The notes: a model not told the origin generated them from the letters alone. A stretch of DNA of 64,000 bases from Anaerotignum faecicola (GCA_024460105.1 JANFXS010000002.1:248001-312000); one strand, 5' to 3'. Positions 15,342 to 25,455 are shown, counted from the stretch's first letter. Translations and numbers: made by a program.

Positions 15342-18024
15342 CTGCAATTTTCACCTCTTCCAGCGGCAGAGTAAAAGTAAAAACAGACCCTTGGGGTTCA
15401 TTGTCGGTAACAAAGATTTCACCGCCATGGGCGGTAATAATAGATTTGCAAAGGTTCAGCCCAAGGCCAAGCCCCCGCCTATCGTCGCTTTTCCCATGGC
15501 TTGCCGTATAAAACATATCAAATAAATGTTTTTTTGTATCGTCGCTGATACCCGGTCCGGTATCGCTGATACTGACGCTTACCATTTTCCCTTTCTTTTC
15601 GGCAGACAATGTAATTTCAGTACCCGAAGGAGTATATTTAACGGCGTTGTTCACAATGTTTATAATTACCTGTATAATCAGCCTGACATCCATTTTTGCC
15701 ATAAGCAGATCGTCCGAAACATTGACTTTTACAATATAATCTTTTATCCTTCTGTCAACATGCCTCAGCGCTTCTGCAAATACTTCCTCCAAAAGCTGCG
15801 CTTCCATTTTCAGCTTTACAGTTCCATTGTCTATCCTTGTAATTGAAAGCAGATTTTCAGTAAGATTTACAAGCCACATTGCATCGTCGTAAATAGCGCG
15901 GTACAGTTCCTGTTTTTTGCTTTCGGCAAGGACCACGCTTTCTTCCATGAGTACGTCCGCATTACCGCTTATGCTTGTAAGCGGAGTGCGCAGATCGTGG
16001 GAGATTGCCCGCAAAAGGTTTGACCGCAGTCTTTCCTGATGCGTTTCCATTTCTATTTTCTGCTTTTCCATGCTGAGCCTTCTTCTTTCCATAATAATAC
16101 CGCATTCATTTAAAATAGCTATCAACAGGTTTTTTTCAAAAGCGTCCAGCTCAGGGTAACACTTGATAGGTATGGCCACAACCGCCATTACTTCCTGCAT
16201 TCCCCTTACAGATATATAATAATTGTCCGCATTTGCAAGAGTATTTGTTGTCGCCCCCGCATGCTTGTTATTTTTCCTTACCCATTGCGCAACCGCTATT
16301 TCCTCAACAGTAAGTTTATCAAGCATTTCCGCCTTTTCTTTTGGCTCGACGGAAAACTTCAATTCGTTGCTGCCGTTTGAAATAGCATACAAAATAGGCC
16401 TTCCCAAAATAGCCTCAAGCTGTTTGGCGCCAATGCTTAAAATTTCTTTATCACTATGCCCCTGCTGAAGCTTTTTGCTGCTGCTCATTAATATCTCGAT
16501 ATAATACGCTTTCTGCGAAGCCTGCCTCGCCTGTTTTTTTACCCTTGTTGCAAGCGTGCTTGAGATAACGCTTGTCAGAAGCATAATTAGAAACGTAATA
16601 GGATAATCCGGGCTTGCCTGAAGAGAATATCTCGGTTCCGTGAAAAAATAATTGAACACTATAACGCTGACTAACGACGAAATTACGCCGCACATATGCC
16701 CCTTTGTAACAATAGTAGTAATCAAAACTCCGAGAATATAAATCATTATAATGTTTGCTTCCCTCAGACCGGCAAAATAAAAAGCAAAACCAATCGCCGT
16801 TGCCAATACAATCAGGGCAATAGTTTTTAGAACGTCGGCAGCGCTGACACTGTTTTTGCCATCTGAAAAAATTCTGTATTTATTTTTAAAAGCAGGCTGC
16901 TGATCTGGAATAATATAAACGTCTATATTGCTTGCCAATTCAGTAAGTTTATCCACCATTGTTTTACTGCCGAAAAACATATTCTGTCTGTGGTTTGTCC
17001 GGCCTATAACAATTTTCGTTACTCCGCTGACTTTTGCATACTCTGCAATCAGCATTGCAGGCTCGTCGCCGTAAACGGTGCTTATTTGAGCGCCAAGCTG
17101 TTCCGCAAGGTGAAAATTTTCTTTCAGACGTTTGAGGTTCTCCCCTTTTAATTCTTTAGACTGGGACGTTTCTACATACAGGGCCGTAAAACTGCTGTGG
17201 AAAGCCTCCGCCATACGTGCGGCAGTGCGTATTACTCTTGCGTTGGAAGGGGCGCTGGAAAGACAAATGAGTATATGCTCTCCCGCCCTCGCTGTATTTT
17301 CATACCCTTCTTTCTGAGCCGTCCTGTTAAGCCTGTCTGCTGTACGTCTAAGGGCAATTTCCCTTAAAGCCGCAAGATTTTCTTTTATAAAAAAGTGGTC
17401 AAGCGCCCTTTTAGCCTGATGCTCCTTATATACTTTTCCTTCATTAAGCCTTTCAATAAGATCGTCCGGCTCTATATCAACCAATTCAACCTGAGCGGCA
17501 GAGTCGAAAACGTCGTCCGGAATTCTTTCGCTTACGGAAACCCCCGTAATCGAGGCCACTAAATCATGAAGCGACTCCAAATGCTGGACATTTACCGTAC
17601 TGTATACGTCGATTCCGGCACGCAGTATTTCCGAAACATCTTGGTATCTTTTCATATGCCTGCTTCCGGCTGCATTTGTATGAGCCAACTCGTCAATCAG
17701 AACAAGCTGCGGTTTTCTTTCCAGAACCGCGTCTATATCAAATTCTTTTAATACTACCCCCTTGTAGTTGATTTCCCTGACGGGCATTTCCTCAAGCCCT
17801 TCCAACAACGCAAGAGTATCGGGACGCGAATGTTTTTCAATATAACCTATTACAACGTCCCTGCCGTTATTTTTAGCCGCATGCGCCGCTTCCAGCATTG
17901 CATACGTTTTCCCCACGCCGGCGGCATAACCGAAAAATATTTTAAGCTTTCCCATATTATCGATTTGCTGTTTCCTATTGATAGACTCCAAAATTTCTTC
18001 AGACGTCGGCCTTCTTTGACTCAT
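15334..18024 (-). CDS. kdpD: Osmosensitive potassium channel histidine kinase KdpD
   Basis: An 896-residue, full-length KdpD. The N-terminal KdpD domain has Walker A GYAAGVGKT (residues about 32-40) and Walker B LVLIDELAHTN. A universal-stress-type domain follows (about 250-370), then four membrane helices (about 400-500) and a GAF-like region. The kinase core has the phosphorylated histidine in SHDLRTPLTS near 670, the N box NIVNNAVKYTPSG, G1 DTGPGIS and G2 GLGLGLNL. It senses low potassium or osmotic stress and phosphorylates KdpE. Because kdpE is damaged in this sequence, the output of the kinase is uncertain. Confidence 0.96.
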   Translation of the reverse strand: MSQRRPTSEEILESINRKQQIDNMGKLKIFFGYAAGVGKTYAMLEAAHAAKNNGRDVVIGYIEKHSRPDTLALLEGLEEMPVREINYKGVVLKEFDIDAVLERKPQLVLIDELAHTNAAGSRHMKRYQDVSEILRAGIDVYSTVNVQHLESLHDLVASITGVSVSERIPDDVFDSAAQVELVDIEPDDLIERLNEGKVYKEHQAKRALDHFFIKENLAALREIALRRTADRLNRTAQKEGYENTARAGEHILICLSSAPSNARVIRTAARMAEAFHSSFTALYVETSQSKELKGENLKRLKENFHLAEQLGAQISTVYGDEPAMLIAEYAKVSGVTKIVIGRTNHRQNMFFGSKTMVDKLTELASNIDVYIIPDQQPAFKNKYRIFSDGKNSVSAADVLKTIALIVLATAIGFAFYFAGLREANIIMIYILGVLITTIVTKGHMCGVISSLVSVIVFNYFFTEPRYSLQASPDYPITFLIMLLTSVISSTLATRVKKQARQASQKAYYIEILMSSSKKLQQGHSDKEILSIGAKQLEAILGRPILYAISNGSNELKFSVEPKEKAEMLDKLTVEEIAVAQWVRKNNKHAGATTNTLANADNYYISVRGMQEVMAVVAIPIKCYPELDAFEKNLLIAILNECGIIMERRRLSMEKQKIEMETHQERLRSNLLRAISHDLRTPLTSISGNADVLMEESVVLAESKKQELYRAIYDDAMWLVNLTENLLSITRIDNGTVKLKMEAQLLEEVFAEALRHVDRRIKDYIVKVNVSDDLLMAKMDVRLIIQVIINIVNNAVKYTPSGTEITLSAEKKGKMVSVSISDTGPGISDDTKKHLFDMFYTASHGKSDDRRGLGLGLNLCKSIITAHGGEIFVTDNEPQGSVFTFTLPLEEVKIADV

Positions 18025-18419
18025 CTGGTCACTCCCTTTTTAAGCAGAATATTTCATGCAGAACATATTTTGAAAAAATCATATATTAACTTTTTTATGA
18101 TTATAATATCCAAATTCGATTAAACGCATATCCGAAATATATCGATTTCTAAGTTTCGGCATATGCCCGAAAATCAGACAAGACTTTTACGCTTTGCGCT
18201 ATATTACAGCCCTTTAATTTATTATCCTATATATTGAGTAAAGAAAGTATTAATACATTTAAATTATAATAAAGATGGCATAAAAATCAAAGCCATAAGC
18301 TCTTTACTTTATTATATAGAACATTATACTGCGGCACAGCATTATATGTCATAAGTTTGCCTTGCTTTTAGCCTTAAAAAAGGCTGTTCTTATGAACAGC
18401 CTTTTTATATTAATTCAGA
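18025..18419. other. Intergenic leader of kdpD and end of the osmolyte transporter operon
   Basis: No gene is seen. An imperfect inverted repeat GCATATCCGAAA (18126-18137)/TTTCGGCATATGC (18154-18166) lies in the probable kdpD leader. The far end holds the terminator of the osmolyte transporter operon (18376-18407). The rest is AT-rich. Confidence 0.5.
18376..18407 (-). terminator. Terminator of the osmolyte transporter operon
   Basis: AAAAAAGGCTGTTC (18376-18389) pairs with GAACAGCCTTTTT (18394-18406) around a 4-base loop. It lies 13 bases after the stop of the downstream gene; the stem is A/T-tailed on both sides and so could work in either direction. Confidence 0.85.
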
Positions 18420-20003
18420 TTAGTTAATAAGCCCCTTTTCCAAAAGGAAATTATGCGCTACATCCTCAGGCGTTTTTCCGTCGATATCAACTTCCGCATT
18501 AAGCGCGGCCATATCGCTTTCGGTTAAAATATTATCCATTTTGGAAAGCGCTTCCGACAGCTCCGGATATTCTTCCAAAACTTCATTCCTTACAAGATTT
18601 ACAGCGTAGTACGGAGGGAAAAACGATATGTCGTCTTCAAGCTTAACAAGGTTGCTCTTTGCCAATAGTGCGTCTGTTGAAAACGCGTCTATTACGTCAA
18701 CTTCTCCAGATTCTATTGCCGCATATCTTATACTTGCGTCAAGGCCGTCTTTCGATTTAAACGACGTATTATATTCCGACTCGAAAAGCGGAAGACAGTC
18801 TTCCCTCTGAATGAATTCAACGGTGCATCCCAGCCTCAGCTCCGGCGCAACGTCTATAAGCTGTGAAAGAGTTTCCAAATTATATTTTTCCGCAATTTCA
18901 GGCGTAACGCTCATAACATATGTATTGTTGAATCCTAAAGGTTCCGAGGTATGTATATTGTGCTCCGACTCCATAAATTCTTTTACTTCGGCATATATTT
19001 CATCGGGAATTTTTGAATCAATCGGACGATGAAGCATATTTGAAAGTATCGTTCCCGTATATTCAACAAACATGTCTATATTTCCGGTGTCAAGGGCGTC
19101 AAAGCATACGGAAGCGCCGTTTAAGTTAAATCTCTGCTCAACTTTAATATCAGTATTTGATTCGACCAGATCCTTATACATGTATCCCAATATAAGAGCT
19201 TCGGTAAAGTTGCTTGAGCCTATAACGATTTTCTTTTCGCCAGCGGACGCAAACGTCTTATGTACAGACGAAACTACCGGCGCCGCAATCAATAAGAAAC
19301 ATACGAACATGATACCGAACTGCTTTTTTCTTCTTTCTTTCTTCGAAATATTTTGTATCTGTTCCGCCGGCAAAAGCCCTTCGGACGTTAAGGCCTTTTC
19401 AAGCTTTCCAAGTATAAAATCAAGGAAAAGCGCCAATACGGAAGCCGGAATTGCACCAAGCAGAACAAGCATTGTGTTTCTTGAATTAAGACCGAGATTT
19501 ATAAACCAGCCGAGTCCTCCGGCGCCTGCAAACGCCGCTATGGTCATGGTGCCCACGGCCGCTACCGCTGAAATTCTTATACCCGCCATAATAAAGGGAG
19601 CCGCTATCGGAAGCTCAACTTTAAAAAGGCGTTTCCATTTAGATATTCCAAGCCCTTTTGCAACCTCTATTGTTTTAGGGTCTATGCTCATAATTCCCGT
19701 ATAAGCATTTTTTATTATAGGAAGCAAAGCGTACACTATAACCATTAATATTGCAGGTTTTGTGCCGATTCCGACAAAAGGTATTGAAAATGCCAAAAGA
19801 GCTATGCAAGGTATCGACTGCATTACATTAGCTAATCCTATAACCGCTTTTGCAAGTATTTTGTTTCTTGTAATGAGTATGCCCAAAGGAACGCCTATAA
19901 GAAGCGATATAAATACGGCAATGGCAGTCATATTAAGATGCTCGATAAAAAGCTGAAGAAGCTCTTCTTTTCTGCTCATAAACAGTTCAATAAAACTACT
20001 CAA
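18420..20003 (-). CDS. Osmolyte (glycine betaine/choline type) ABC transporter, fused permease and substrate-binding protein
   Basis: A 527-residue fusion. Residues about 1-215 are a ProW/OpuCB-type permease with the phrase NVMQSIPCIALLAF and a coupling loop around IEVAKGLGISKWKRLFKVELP. After a membrane segment near 230-250, residues about 255-527 are an OpuAC-type binding domain beginning KIVIGSSNFTEALILGYMY and containing DMFVEYTGT. The fused architecture is known in Firmicutes. It imports compatible solutes such as betaine, carnitine or choline. Its start overlaps the end of the ATPase gene by 8 bases. Location next to kdp groups two osmotic-stress systems. Confidence 0.92.
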   Translation of the reverse strand: MSSFIELFMSRKEELLQLFIEHLNMTAIAVFISLLIGVPLGILITRNKILAKAVIGLANVMQSIPCIALLAFSIPFVGIGTKPAILMVIVYALLPIIKNAYTGIMSIDPKTIEVAKGLGISKWKRLFKVELPIAAPFIMAGIRISAVAAVGTMTIAAFAGAGGLGWFINLGLNSRNTMLVLLGAIPASVLALFLDFILGKLEKALTSEGLLPAEQIQNISKKERRKKQFGIMFVCFLLIAAPVVSSVHKTFASAGEKKIVIGSSNFTEALILGYMYKDLVESNTDIKVEQRFNLNGASVCFDALDTGNIDMFVEYTGTILSNMLHRPIDSKIPDEIYAEVKEFMESEHNIHTSEPLGFNNTYVMSVTPEIAEKYNLETLSQLIDVAPELRLGCTVEFIQREDCLPLFESEYNTSFKSKDGLDASIRYAAIESGEVDVIDAFSTDALLAKSNLVKLEDDISFFPPYYAVNLVRNEVLEEYPELSEALSKMDNILTESDMAALNAEVDIDGKTPEDVAHNFLLEKGLIN

Positions 20004-21141
20004 TTATACCACTCCTTTCATCTGCGGAACCTTCAGGCGTAAACTGTCTGCTCAATGTCGAAAGCAGCCGCCCTTTTGTTAAGAAGCCTTTCAACATATA
20101 ATTATGATCTATAACCGGTATTACCCCAGATATGTTATAGTCAATAGTTGAAATTATTTTTTTAAGAGTCGTATCCGTAAACACAGAAACATAATCTTCA
20201 GAAATATATTGGCTCACAGGATCTTCTTTATTTTGTATTTTCTGCATTTCTTCAAGCCACACTATACCCAGAAGCTTTCCCTTATCCGTAATAATTAGGC
20301 TGTCGACATTATGGTGGCTCATTTTATATATTGCCTGCCTTACTCTAAACTCTTTCGGAGAACGAACCGGATTTTTAAGCATTATATCTTCCGCCTTTAC
20401 ATACTCAGGGTTGCTCCAAAGCTTATTTTTGCCTATAAATTCCTCAACATATTTATTTGCTGGATATTTAAGTATATTTTCGGGGGTGTCGCATTGAGCT
20501 ATGCGTCCGTTTTCTATCACACATATACGGTCGGCAAGCTTTATCGCCTCATTCATATCATGCGTTACAAACACTATTGTTTTATTAAGCTTTTTATGTA
20601 AAGCATACACCTCGTCCTGAAGCTCGGCCCTTGTAACGGGATCGAGGGCGGAAAAAGGCTCATCCATAAGTATATAAGGCGGGTTTGACGCAAATGCCCT
20701 CGCAACATTGACCCTCTGCCTTTGTCCTCCTGAAAGCTGCACCGGAAACAAATTCTTATACTCCGAAGGCGAAAGGTTTACCATCGTCAGCATTTCGTCA
20801 ACTCTGTCGTATATTTTATCTTTCGGAAAACCTGCAAGCTTCATCACAAGCTCTATATTTTCACCTACAGTCAGATGCGGAAAAAGCCCGTTTTCCTGAA
20901 CGACATAACCAATCTTTTTAGGAAGATCGCTTTCGCGTATGTCGTTAATTGACACTCCGTCGATTTGTATCGTTCCTTTGTTAATCGAATTAAGCTTGTT
21001 TATTGATTTTAAAAGCGTCGTTTTGCCGCACCCGCTGGCTCCTATGAGCACAAAGCACTCGCCGTCCTTTATCGTCAAATTAATATCCATTAAAACAGAT
21101 TTATTTTTATACGATTTATATACGCTGTCAATAACAATCAT
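19996..21141 (-). CDS. Osmolyte ABC transporter ATP-binding protein with CBS domains
   Basis: A 381-residue ATPase of the OpuCA/ProV family. It has Walker A GASGCGKTT near residue 36, the QENGLFPHLTVGENI Q-loop region, signature LSGGQRQR, Walker B YILMDEPFSALDP and a switch histidine in VTHDMNEA. Residues about 255-370 form a pair of CBS domains (SPKEFRVRQAIYKM, then YISEDYVSVFTDTTLKKI), which in OpuA-type transporters sense ionic strength or bind c-di-AMP. It is first in the two-gene operon. Confidence 0.93.
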   Translation of the reverse strand: MIVIDSVYKSYKNKSVLMDINLTIKDGECFVLIGASGCGKTTLLKSINKLNSINKGTIQIDGVSINDIRESDLPKKIGYVVQENGLFPHLTVGENIELVMKLAGFPKDKIYDRVDEMLTMVNLSPSEYKNLFPVQLSGGQRQRVNVARAFASNPPYILMDEPFSALDPVTRAELQDEVYALHKKLNKTIVFVTHDMNEAIKLADRICVIENGRIAQCDTPENILKYPANKYVEEFIGKNKLWSNPEYVKAEDIMLKNPVRSPKEFRVRQAIYKMSHHNVDSLIITDKGKLLGIVWLEEMQKIQNKEDPVSQYISEDYVSVFTDTTLKKIISTIDYNISGVIPVIDHNYMLKGFLTKGRLLSTLSRQFTPEGSADERSGIIE

Positions 21142-21489
21142 TATGCAACCTCCCCGTTTGCGGAAAATCTAAACTGTATCTTATAGTCAGTATCTTATAG
21201 CATAATACATTAATTTTGTATTAAGATTGCCCGCTTCAGATTATGAATACATAATATAAAATTTTAACGGTTATATAAACCGGCGTATTTAAGTACATGC
21301 GCCAAACGTAAGGCCGTAAATTAAATTTCCGTCTATCCTTTATATATCATAAAAGCCGCGGCTTTTAATACCAGCCGCGGCTTTTATCTTTTTAACCTGA
21401 TAAAAATAAAATTTTTGCTTTTAACCAACCGTCAAATTTAATTTCCCTTCAACTAATTAAAACGTCCGTTCCTTTTAAACTTTTAAACA
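21142..21489. other. Intergenic: osmolyte operon promoter region and megL terminator
   Basis: A tandem direct repeat GTATCTTATAG occurs at 21176-21186 and 21190-21200 (14-bp period) just upstream of the ATPase gene and may be an operator. The terminator of the sulfur amino acid operon is at 21349-21387. No gene is seen. Confidence 0.5.
21349..21387 (-). terminator. Terminator of the sulfur amino acid operon
   Basis: A 14- to 15-bp stem ATAAAAGCCGCGGCT/AGCCGCGGCTTTTAT with a 9-base loop. It lies about 100 bases after the methionine gamma-lyase stop. It is nearly symmetric and may also stop convergent transcription. Confidence 0.85.
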
Positions 21490-22686
21490 TTAAATCAGTT
21501 CGTCAAGGCCTTCCCTAAACGCCTCAATAATATCTTCTATGTCCTCCAACCCCACCGAAATTCGTACCAGCCCCTCGGAAATGCCGGCAGCTTCAAGTTC
21601 TTCCTTAGAATAAGCGTTATGCGTCATGCTCGCAGGGTGTTCAACCAGTGTTTCCGCATCTCCCAAACTTACCGCTATGGCGACAAGCTTTAACGCGTTT
21701 ATACATGCCGCGGTTCGTTTTTTGTCCGCATTCAGTTCAATCGAAATCATGCCTCCGAAGCCTTTCATTTGCTTGGCAGCCGTTTCATGTCCCGAAAAAT
21801 CCGGAAGCCCCGGATAATATACCTTTTTAACAGCCGGATGCCCGTGCAAAAACTCGGCAAGCTTTTGTGCGTTTCGGCAATGCTTTTCCATCCTGATATC
21901 AAGAGTTTTAAGCCCCCTGTTTATAAGAAATGCGTCAAACGGGCTTAAAACCGCCCCCGTCATGTCTTTAATTCCGTGCTTTTTACACTGGGAAATAATT
22001 TCCTCACTTCCGATAATAGCCCCTGCAATTACGTCCCCGTGTCCGTTAAGATACTTTGTTGCGCTATGTACAACAATATCAACTCCCATTTCCAACGGGC
22101 GTTGAAGATACGGCGTTGCGAATGTATTGTCAACTATTATAATAATATCCTTTTTTATGCTTCTTACCGCTTCCGTCACTTCCTTTATATCAATAATTTT
22201 AAGCGTGGGGTTGCACGGAGTTTCAAAATATACAATACCGGTATTAGGCCGTATGGATTGTTTCACCTTCTCAATGTCGGAAAAATCAATCATGTCAGCC
22301 TCGACGCCAAAATTCCTAAGCCCGTGCTGAATTAAATCAAATGTGCATCCATATAACGTTTCATCAGCTAAAATATGTTCCCCACTTTTTATTAAAGACC
22401 AGATCGCCGTTGAAATGGCCCCCATGCCGGATGCAGTCACCGCGGCCGCCTCGCCGTTTTCCAAGGATGCAATCTTCTTTTCCAGCAATTCGTTCGTCGG
22501 GTTTCCCAGACGCGTATAAATAAACCCGCTTTTTGCGCCTCCAAAGCGATCTCCTCCTTCCTCTACAGAACCAAATGCAAATGTAGAGGTTTGATAAATG
22601 GGAGGGCAAAGCGCCCCGTATGTATTTTTGTCATGACCCGCATGTATCTGCCTTGTTGCAAAACCGTATTTATACTTATGTTCCAT
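21490..22686 (-). CDS. megL: Methionine gamma-lyase (Cys/Met metabolism PLP enzyme)
   Basis: A 398-residue member of the cystathionine gamma-synthase superfamily. The PLP lysine lies in VHSATKYLNGHGDV near residue 210, and IYTRLGNPTNELLE is the N-terminal signature. The segment DETLYGCTFDL has the cysteine that marks methionine gamma-lyases, where other family members usually have a different residue. The reaction is methionine to methanethiol, 2-oxobutyrate and ammonia; homocysteine or cysteine conjugates are possible too. It is the last gene of a four-gene operon with a C-S beta-lyase, a transporter and an amidohydrolase, controlled from a sigma-54 promoter at 26727. Confidence 0.9.
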   Translation of the reverse strand: MEHKYKYGFATRQIHAGHDKNTYGALCPPIYQTSTFAFGSVEEGGDRFGGAKSGFIYTRLGNPTNELLEKKIASLENGEAAAVTASGMGAISTAIWSLIKSGEHILADETLYGCTFDLIQHGLRNFGVEADMIDFSDIEKVKQSIRPNTGIVYFETPCNPTLKIIDIKEVTEAVRSIKKDIIIIVDNTFATPYLQRPLEMGVDIVVHSATKYLNGHGDVIAGAIIGSEEIISQCKKHGIKDMTGAVLSPFDAFLINRGLKTLDIRMEKHCRNAQKLAEFLHGHPAVKKVYYPGLPDFSGHETAAKQMKGFGGMISIELNADKKRTAACINALKLVAIAVSLGDAETLVEHPASMTHNAYSKEELEAAGISEGLVRISVGLEDIEDIIEAFREGLDELI

Positions 22687-22834
22687 ATATTCCGCTCCTT
22701 AATTTTTTAATCAAGTTTAAATTAAATATTCAAACCGCATAAATTGTAATTTTCCAAAATCCTCTTTTTTATTTTCCACTAACAGAATAATTATAAAATT
22801 TTTTAAAATATCCGTTCATTCGCTGTAAAAGCGT

Positions 22835-24013
22835 CTAGTCAAAAAGCCCGCTTAAAAAATCAAACGCACATTTTGCCAAAGTCGCCGCGCCAATTTCAAA
22901 CGCCCTGTCGTCGATCTCAAAATACGGATTATGCACCGGGTACTGCGTTTTTGGATTGTCGTTAGCCGTCCCTATGGGAATATAAACCGACGGCACTTTA
23001 TCGCTGATAAAGCAGAAGTCTTCCCCGCCCATATCTTTATTTTTCCTGTATCCAAGCTCATAAAACCCTTTTACGCTGTCCCTTACGCATTTAGTATACT
23101 TTTCATCATTTATAACGGAAAAACATCTTCGTCTGTAATCCAATTCATATGAAGTGCCGTAAATTCCGCATACCACCTCGGCTATTTTTTCTATTCCGTC
23201 TCTGACAACCGTTCCGGCCTCTTTGCTGAAAACGCGTACCGTGCCTTCTATTGTACATGTGTCCGGTATGACGGCCTGCGCCGTCCCCGCATGGAACATG
23301 CATACTTGTATAACGCATGGTTCAAGCGGATCTACTTTATTTTTTAATCCTTGCAGCATTGTATAAGCTTCCGCCGCCGGGGCAATGGGATCAACAGCAA
23401 GATGAGGAAGCGAACCATGCCCTCCTTTGCCGCGGAAAGTCAATGAGAAAAAATCGGGAAACGCCGTCACGGCTCCGTCCGATAGTCCGCAGCTTCCAAT
23501 GGGGAACTGAGGCTCCACATGAAGCGCCATTGCAAAATCAACTTTAGGATTTTCCAGCAATCCTTCCTCCACCATCTGCTGTGCCCCTCCTGACGACGCT
23601 TCCTCAGCAGGCTGAAAACACAGTTTTATATTGCCGTTTAACTCATCTCTCATGCCGTTCAATATTCTTGCGGCGCCCAAAAGCATTGCCGTATGGACGT
23701 CATGCCCGCATGCATGCATAATTCCGTCATGCCTTGATTTATAATGGCTTTCATTACATTCCTGAATAGGCAGCGCGTCCATATCGGCTCTAAGCAGAAT
23801 TGTTTTGCCTTCCTTTTTTTTGCCTTGTATCAATCCAACAATTCCCGTTTTTGCGGATCCGAAACGATATGGAATTTCCATTAAATCCAATTCTTTCATA
23901 ATCAATTTGCCGGTTTTTATTTCTTCCCCGCCCAATTCCGGATACATGTGAATCTGCTCGCGGATATTTTTCATATATTCATGATATTCCTTTGCTTTTT
24001 GAAAGAAATCCAT
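22835..24013 (-). CDS. M20D family amidohydrolase (N-acyl amino acid hydrolase type)
   Basis: A 392-residue metal-dependent amidohydrolase of the hippurate/IAA-amino acid hydrolase group. It shows the metal-binding phrases LLRADMDALPIQE, HACGHDVHTAMLLG, FQPAEEASSGGA and MALHVEP, and the dimerisation loop KGGHGSLPHLAVDP. It has no signal peptide. Enzymes of this group release amino acids from N-acyl or N-acetyl forms, or cleave dipeptides. In this operon it could deacylate N-acetylated sulfur amino acids or cysteine conjugates before the two lyases act on them; that is inference from context. Confidence 0.9.
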   Translation of the reverse strand: MDFFQKAKEYHEYMKNIREQIHMYPELGGEEIKTGKLIMKELDLMEIPYRFGSAKTGIVGLIQGKKKEGKTILLRADMDALPIQECNESHYKSRHDGIMHACGHDVHTAMLLGAARILNGMRDELNGNIKLCFQPAEEASSGGAQQMVEEGLLENPKVDFAMALHVEPQFPIGSCGLSDGAVTAFPDFFSLTFRGKGGHGSLPHLAVDPIAPAAEAYTMLQGLKNKVDPLEPCVIQVCMFHAGTAQAVIPDTCTIEGTVRVFSKEAGTVVRDGIEKIAEVVCGIYGTSYELDYRRRCFSVINDEKYTKCVRDSVKGFYELGYRKNKDMGGEDFCFISDKVPSVYIPIGTANDNPKTQYPVHNPYFEIDDRAFEIGAATLAKCAFDFLSGLFD

Positions 24014-24043
24014 CTTAACTTTACACCTCCCATTTTGCTTTTT

Positions 24044-25411
24044 TTATGCCCTTTCTTTTTTCATGTCAAACGCCTTTTCTTCTTTTGTACGCAGAAGGCC
24101 GAACTGTATCGTAATTACAGCGCATACGCCTAACGCCATTGCATAGTAAGCCCCCGCCATAATATCCACAGGCGAACATCCCGCAAGGGTTGTAAGGAGA
24201 ACCATACTGCCCGTATGCGGCGCAAATTCCAGCAGGACGCATCCGAAAATATCCAGCAGGCTTGCCATTCGTTTTGGAGAAATATGATAAGATTCCCCAA
24301 TTTCTTTTGCCAAAGGGGCGGAAATAATTATAGCCATCGTATTATTGGCCAACGCCAAAGATAATATCGCCGACATAAACGCAATACAATATTCCGCCGT
24401 TTTTCTTGACTTTGCCAGTTTCAAAACAGTCTTAACCAACCACTCAATACCGCCGTATTCATGGATCACACCAATAAGGCCGCGAATTAAAATACATGTA
24501 ATTGCGATTGAAAGCATATCGCTCATGCCGCTTCCGCAGGCCTTGAAAATCCCGAGTATCGTAATACTGCCCATGGCAAGGCCTATTGCCCCGGCCATTG
24601 CGATGCCAATAAAAAGCACGACAAGAACGTTCATACCCATCAGGGCGGTTACAAGTACCGTCACATAAGGAAGGATATATATAAAGTTATAAGATCCTAT
24701 TTCTCCAATGCCGTCTGCTGAAACGTGCACTGTGGAGTATGCTATAACAGCTATAATTGCCGCCGGCACTGCAATAAGGAAATTCATCTTGAATTTATCC
24801 CTCATCTCGGCGCCCACGCCTTTTGTTGCGGCAATAGTCGTATCGGAAATAAACGACAGATTGTCTCCGAACATTGAGCCGCCGCTCATCGCCGCAAGCG
24901 CAATAGCAGGAGATATTCCGGCTGCTTCTGAAACCGCAACGGCAATCGGCGCAAGCGCTACGGTTGTGCCTGTTGAAGTTCCCATTGCAGTGGAAAGGAA
25001 AGACGAAACTATGAAGATACCTGAGACCAAAAAATGTTTCGGAATAAACGTAAGCCCCATATTTACCACAGAATCCGCCCCGCCCGTAGCTGAACATACT
25101 CCCGAAAAAGCCCCGGCCACAAGGAAAATCATCACCATAGACATTACGCCCGTCTGCCCGGCATTTTTTGCCAGCATCTCTACTTTATCCTCTATATTCA
25201 ATTTTCGGTTCATCACAAGCGCAACGGCTATGCCGACTAACAATGCCGCTTCCCTTGGAATCTGCTTAAAAGGGGTTTCCATTCCCATGCATGTAAAAAC
25301 GATACCTCCGCCAATATAAATCAGCAAAAATACAAGTATCGGAGTGAATGCCCAGAAACCGTACGTTTTCTGGCTTGAGTTATTATCTTGCTTCATATTG
25401 TTTTCGCTCAT
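24044..25411 (-). CDS. NhaC family Na+/H+ antiporter-like transporter
   Basis: A 455-residue membrane protein with about 11-12 helices. The family phrases are visible: GTSTGTTVALAPIAVAV, GGSMFGDNLSFISDTTIAA and ALANNTMAIIISAPLAKEI. Members of this family exchange protons or sodium, but several relatives move organic acids or amino acids, including malate/lactate and methionine. Placed between a C-S lyase and an amidohydrolase, an amino acid or conjugate importer is more likely than a pure antiporter; that is inference. Confidence 0.88.
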   Translation of the reverse strand: MSENNMKQDNNSSQKTYGFWAFTPILVFLLIYIGGGIVFTCMGMETPFKQIPREAALLVGIAVALVMNRKLNIEDKVEMLAKNAGQTGVMSMVMIFLVAGAFSGVCSATGGADSVVNMGLTFIPKHFLVSGIFIVSSFLSTAMGTSTGTTVALAPIAVAVSEAAGISPAIALAAMSGGSMFGDNLSFISDTTIAATKGVGAEMRDKFKMNFLIAVPAAIIAVIAYSTVHVSADGIGEIGSYNFIYILPYVTVLVTALMGMNVLVVLFIGIAMAGAIGLAMGSITILGIFKACGSGMSDMLSIAITCILIRGLIGVIHEYGGIEWLVKTVLKLAKSRKTAEYCIAFMSAILSLALANNTMAIIISAPLAKEIGESYHISPKRMASLLDIFGCVLLEFAPHTGSMVLLTTLAGCSPVDIMAGAYYAMALGVCAVITIQFGLLRTKEEKAFDMKKERA

Positions 25412-25455
25412 GGTTTTTCCTCCTTTTTATATCCGTTACTCCAAAAATCCCTTCT

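Noticed and set aside
24708-25319. 203-codon plus-strand frame opposite the NhaC-type gene
   Set aside because: It is the antisense of a hydrophobic coding region, with no ribosome site or family resemblance.
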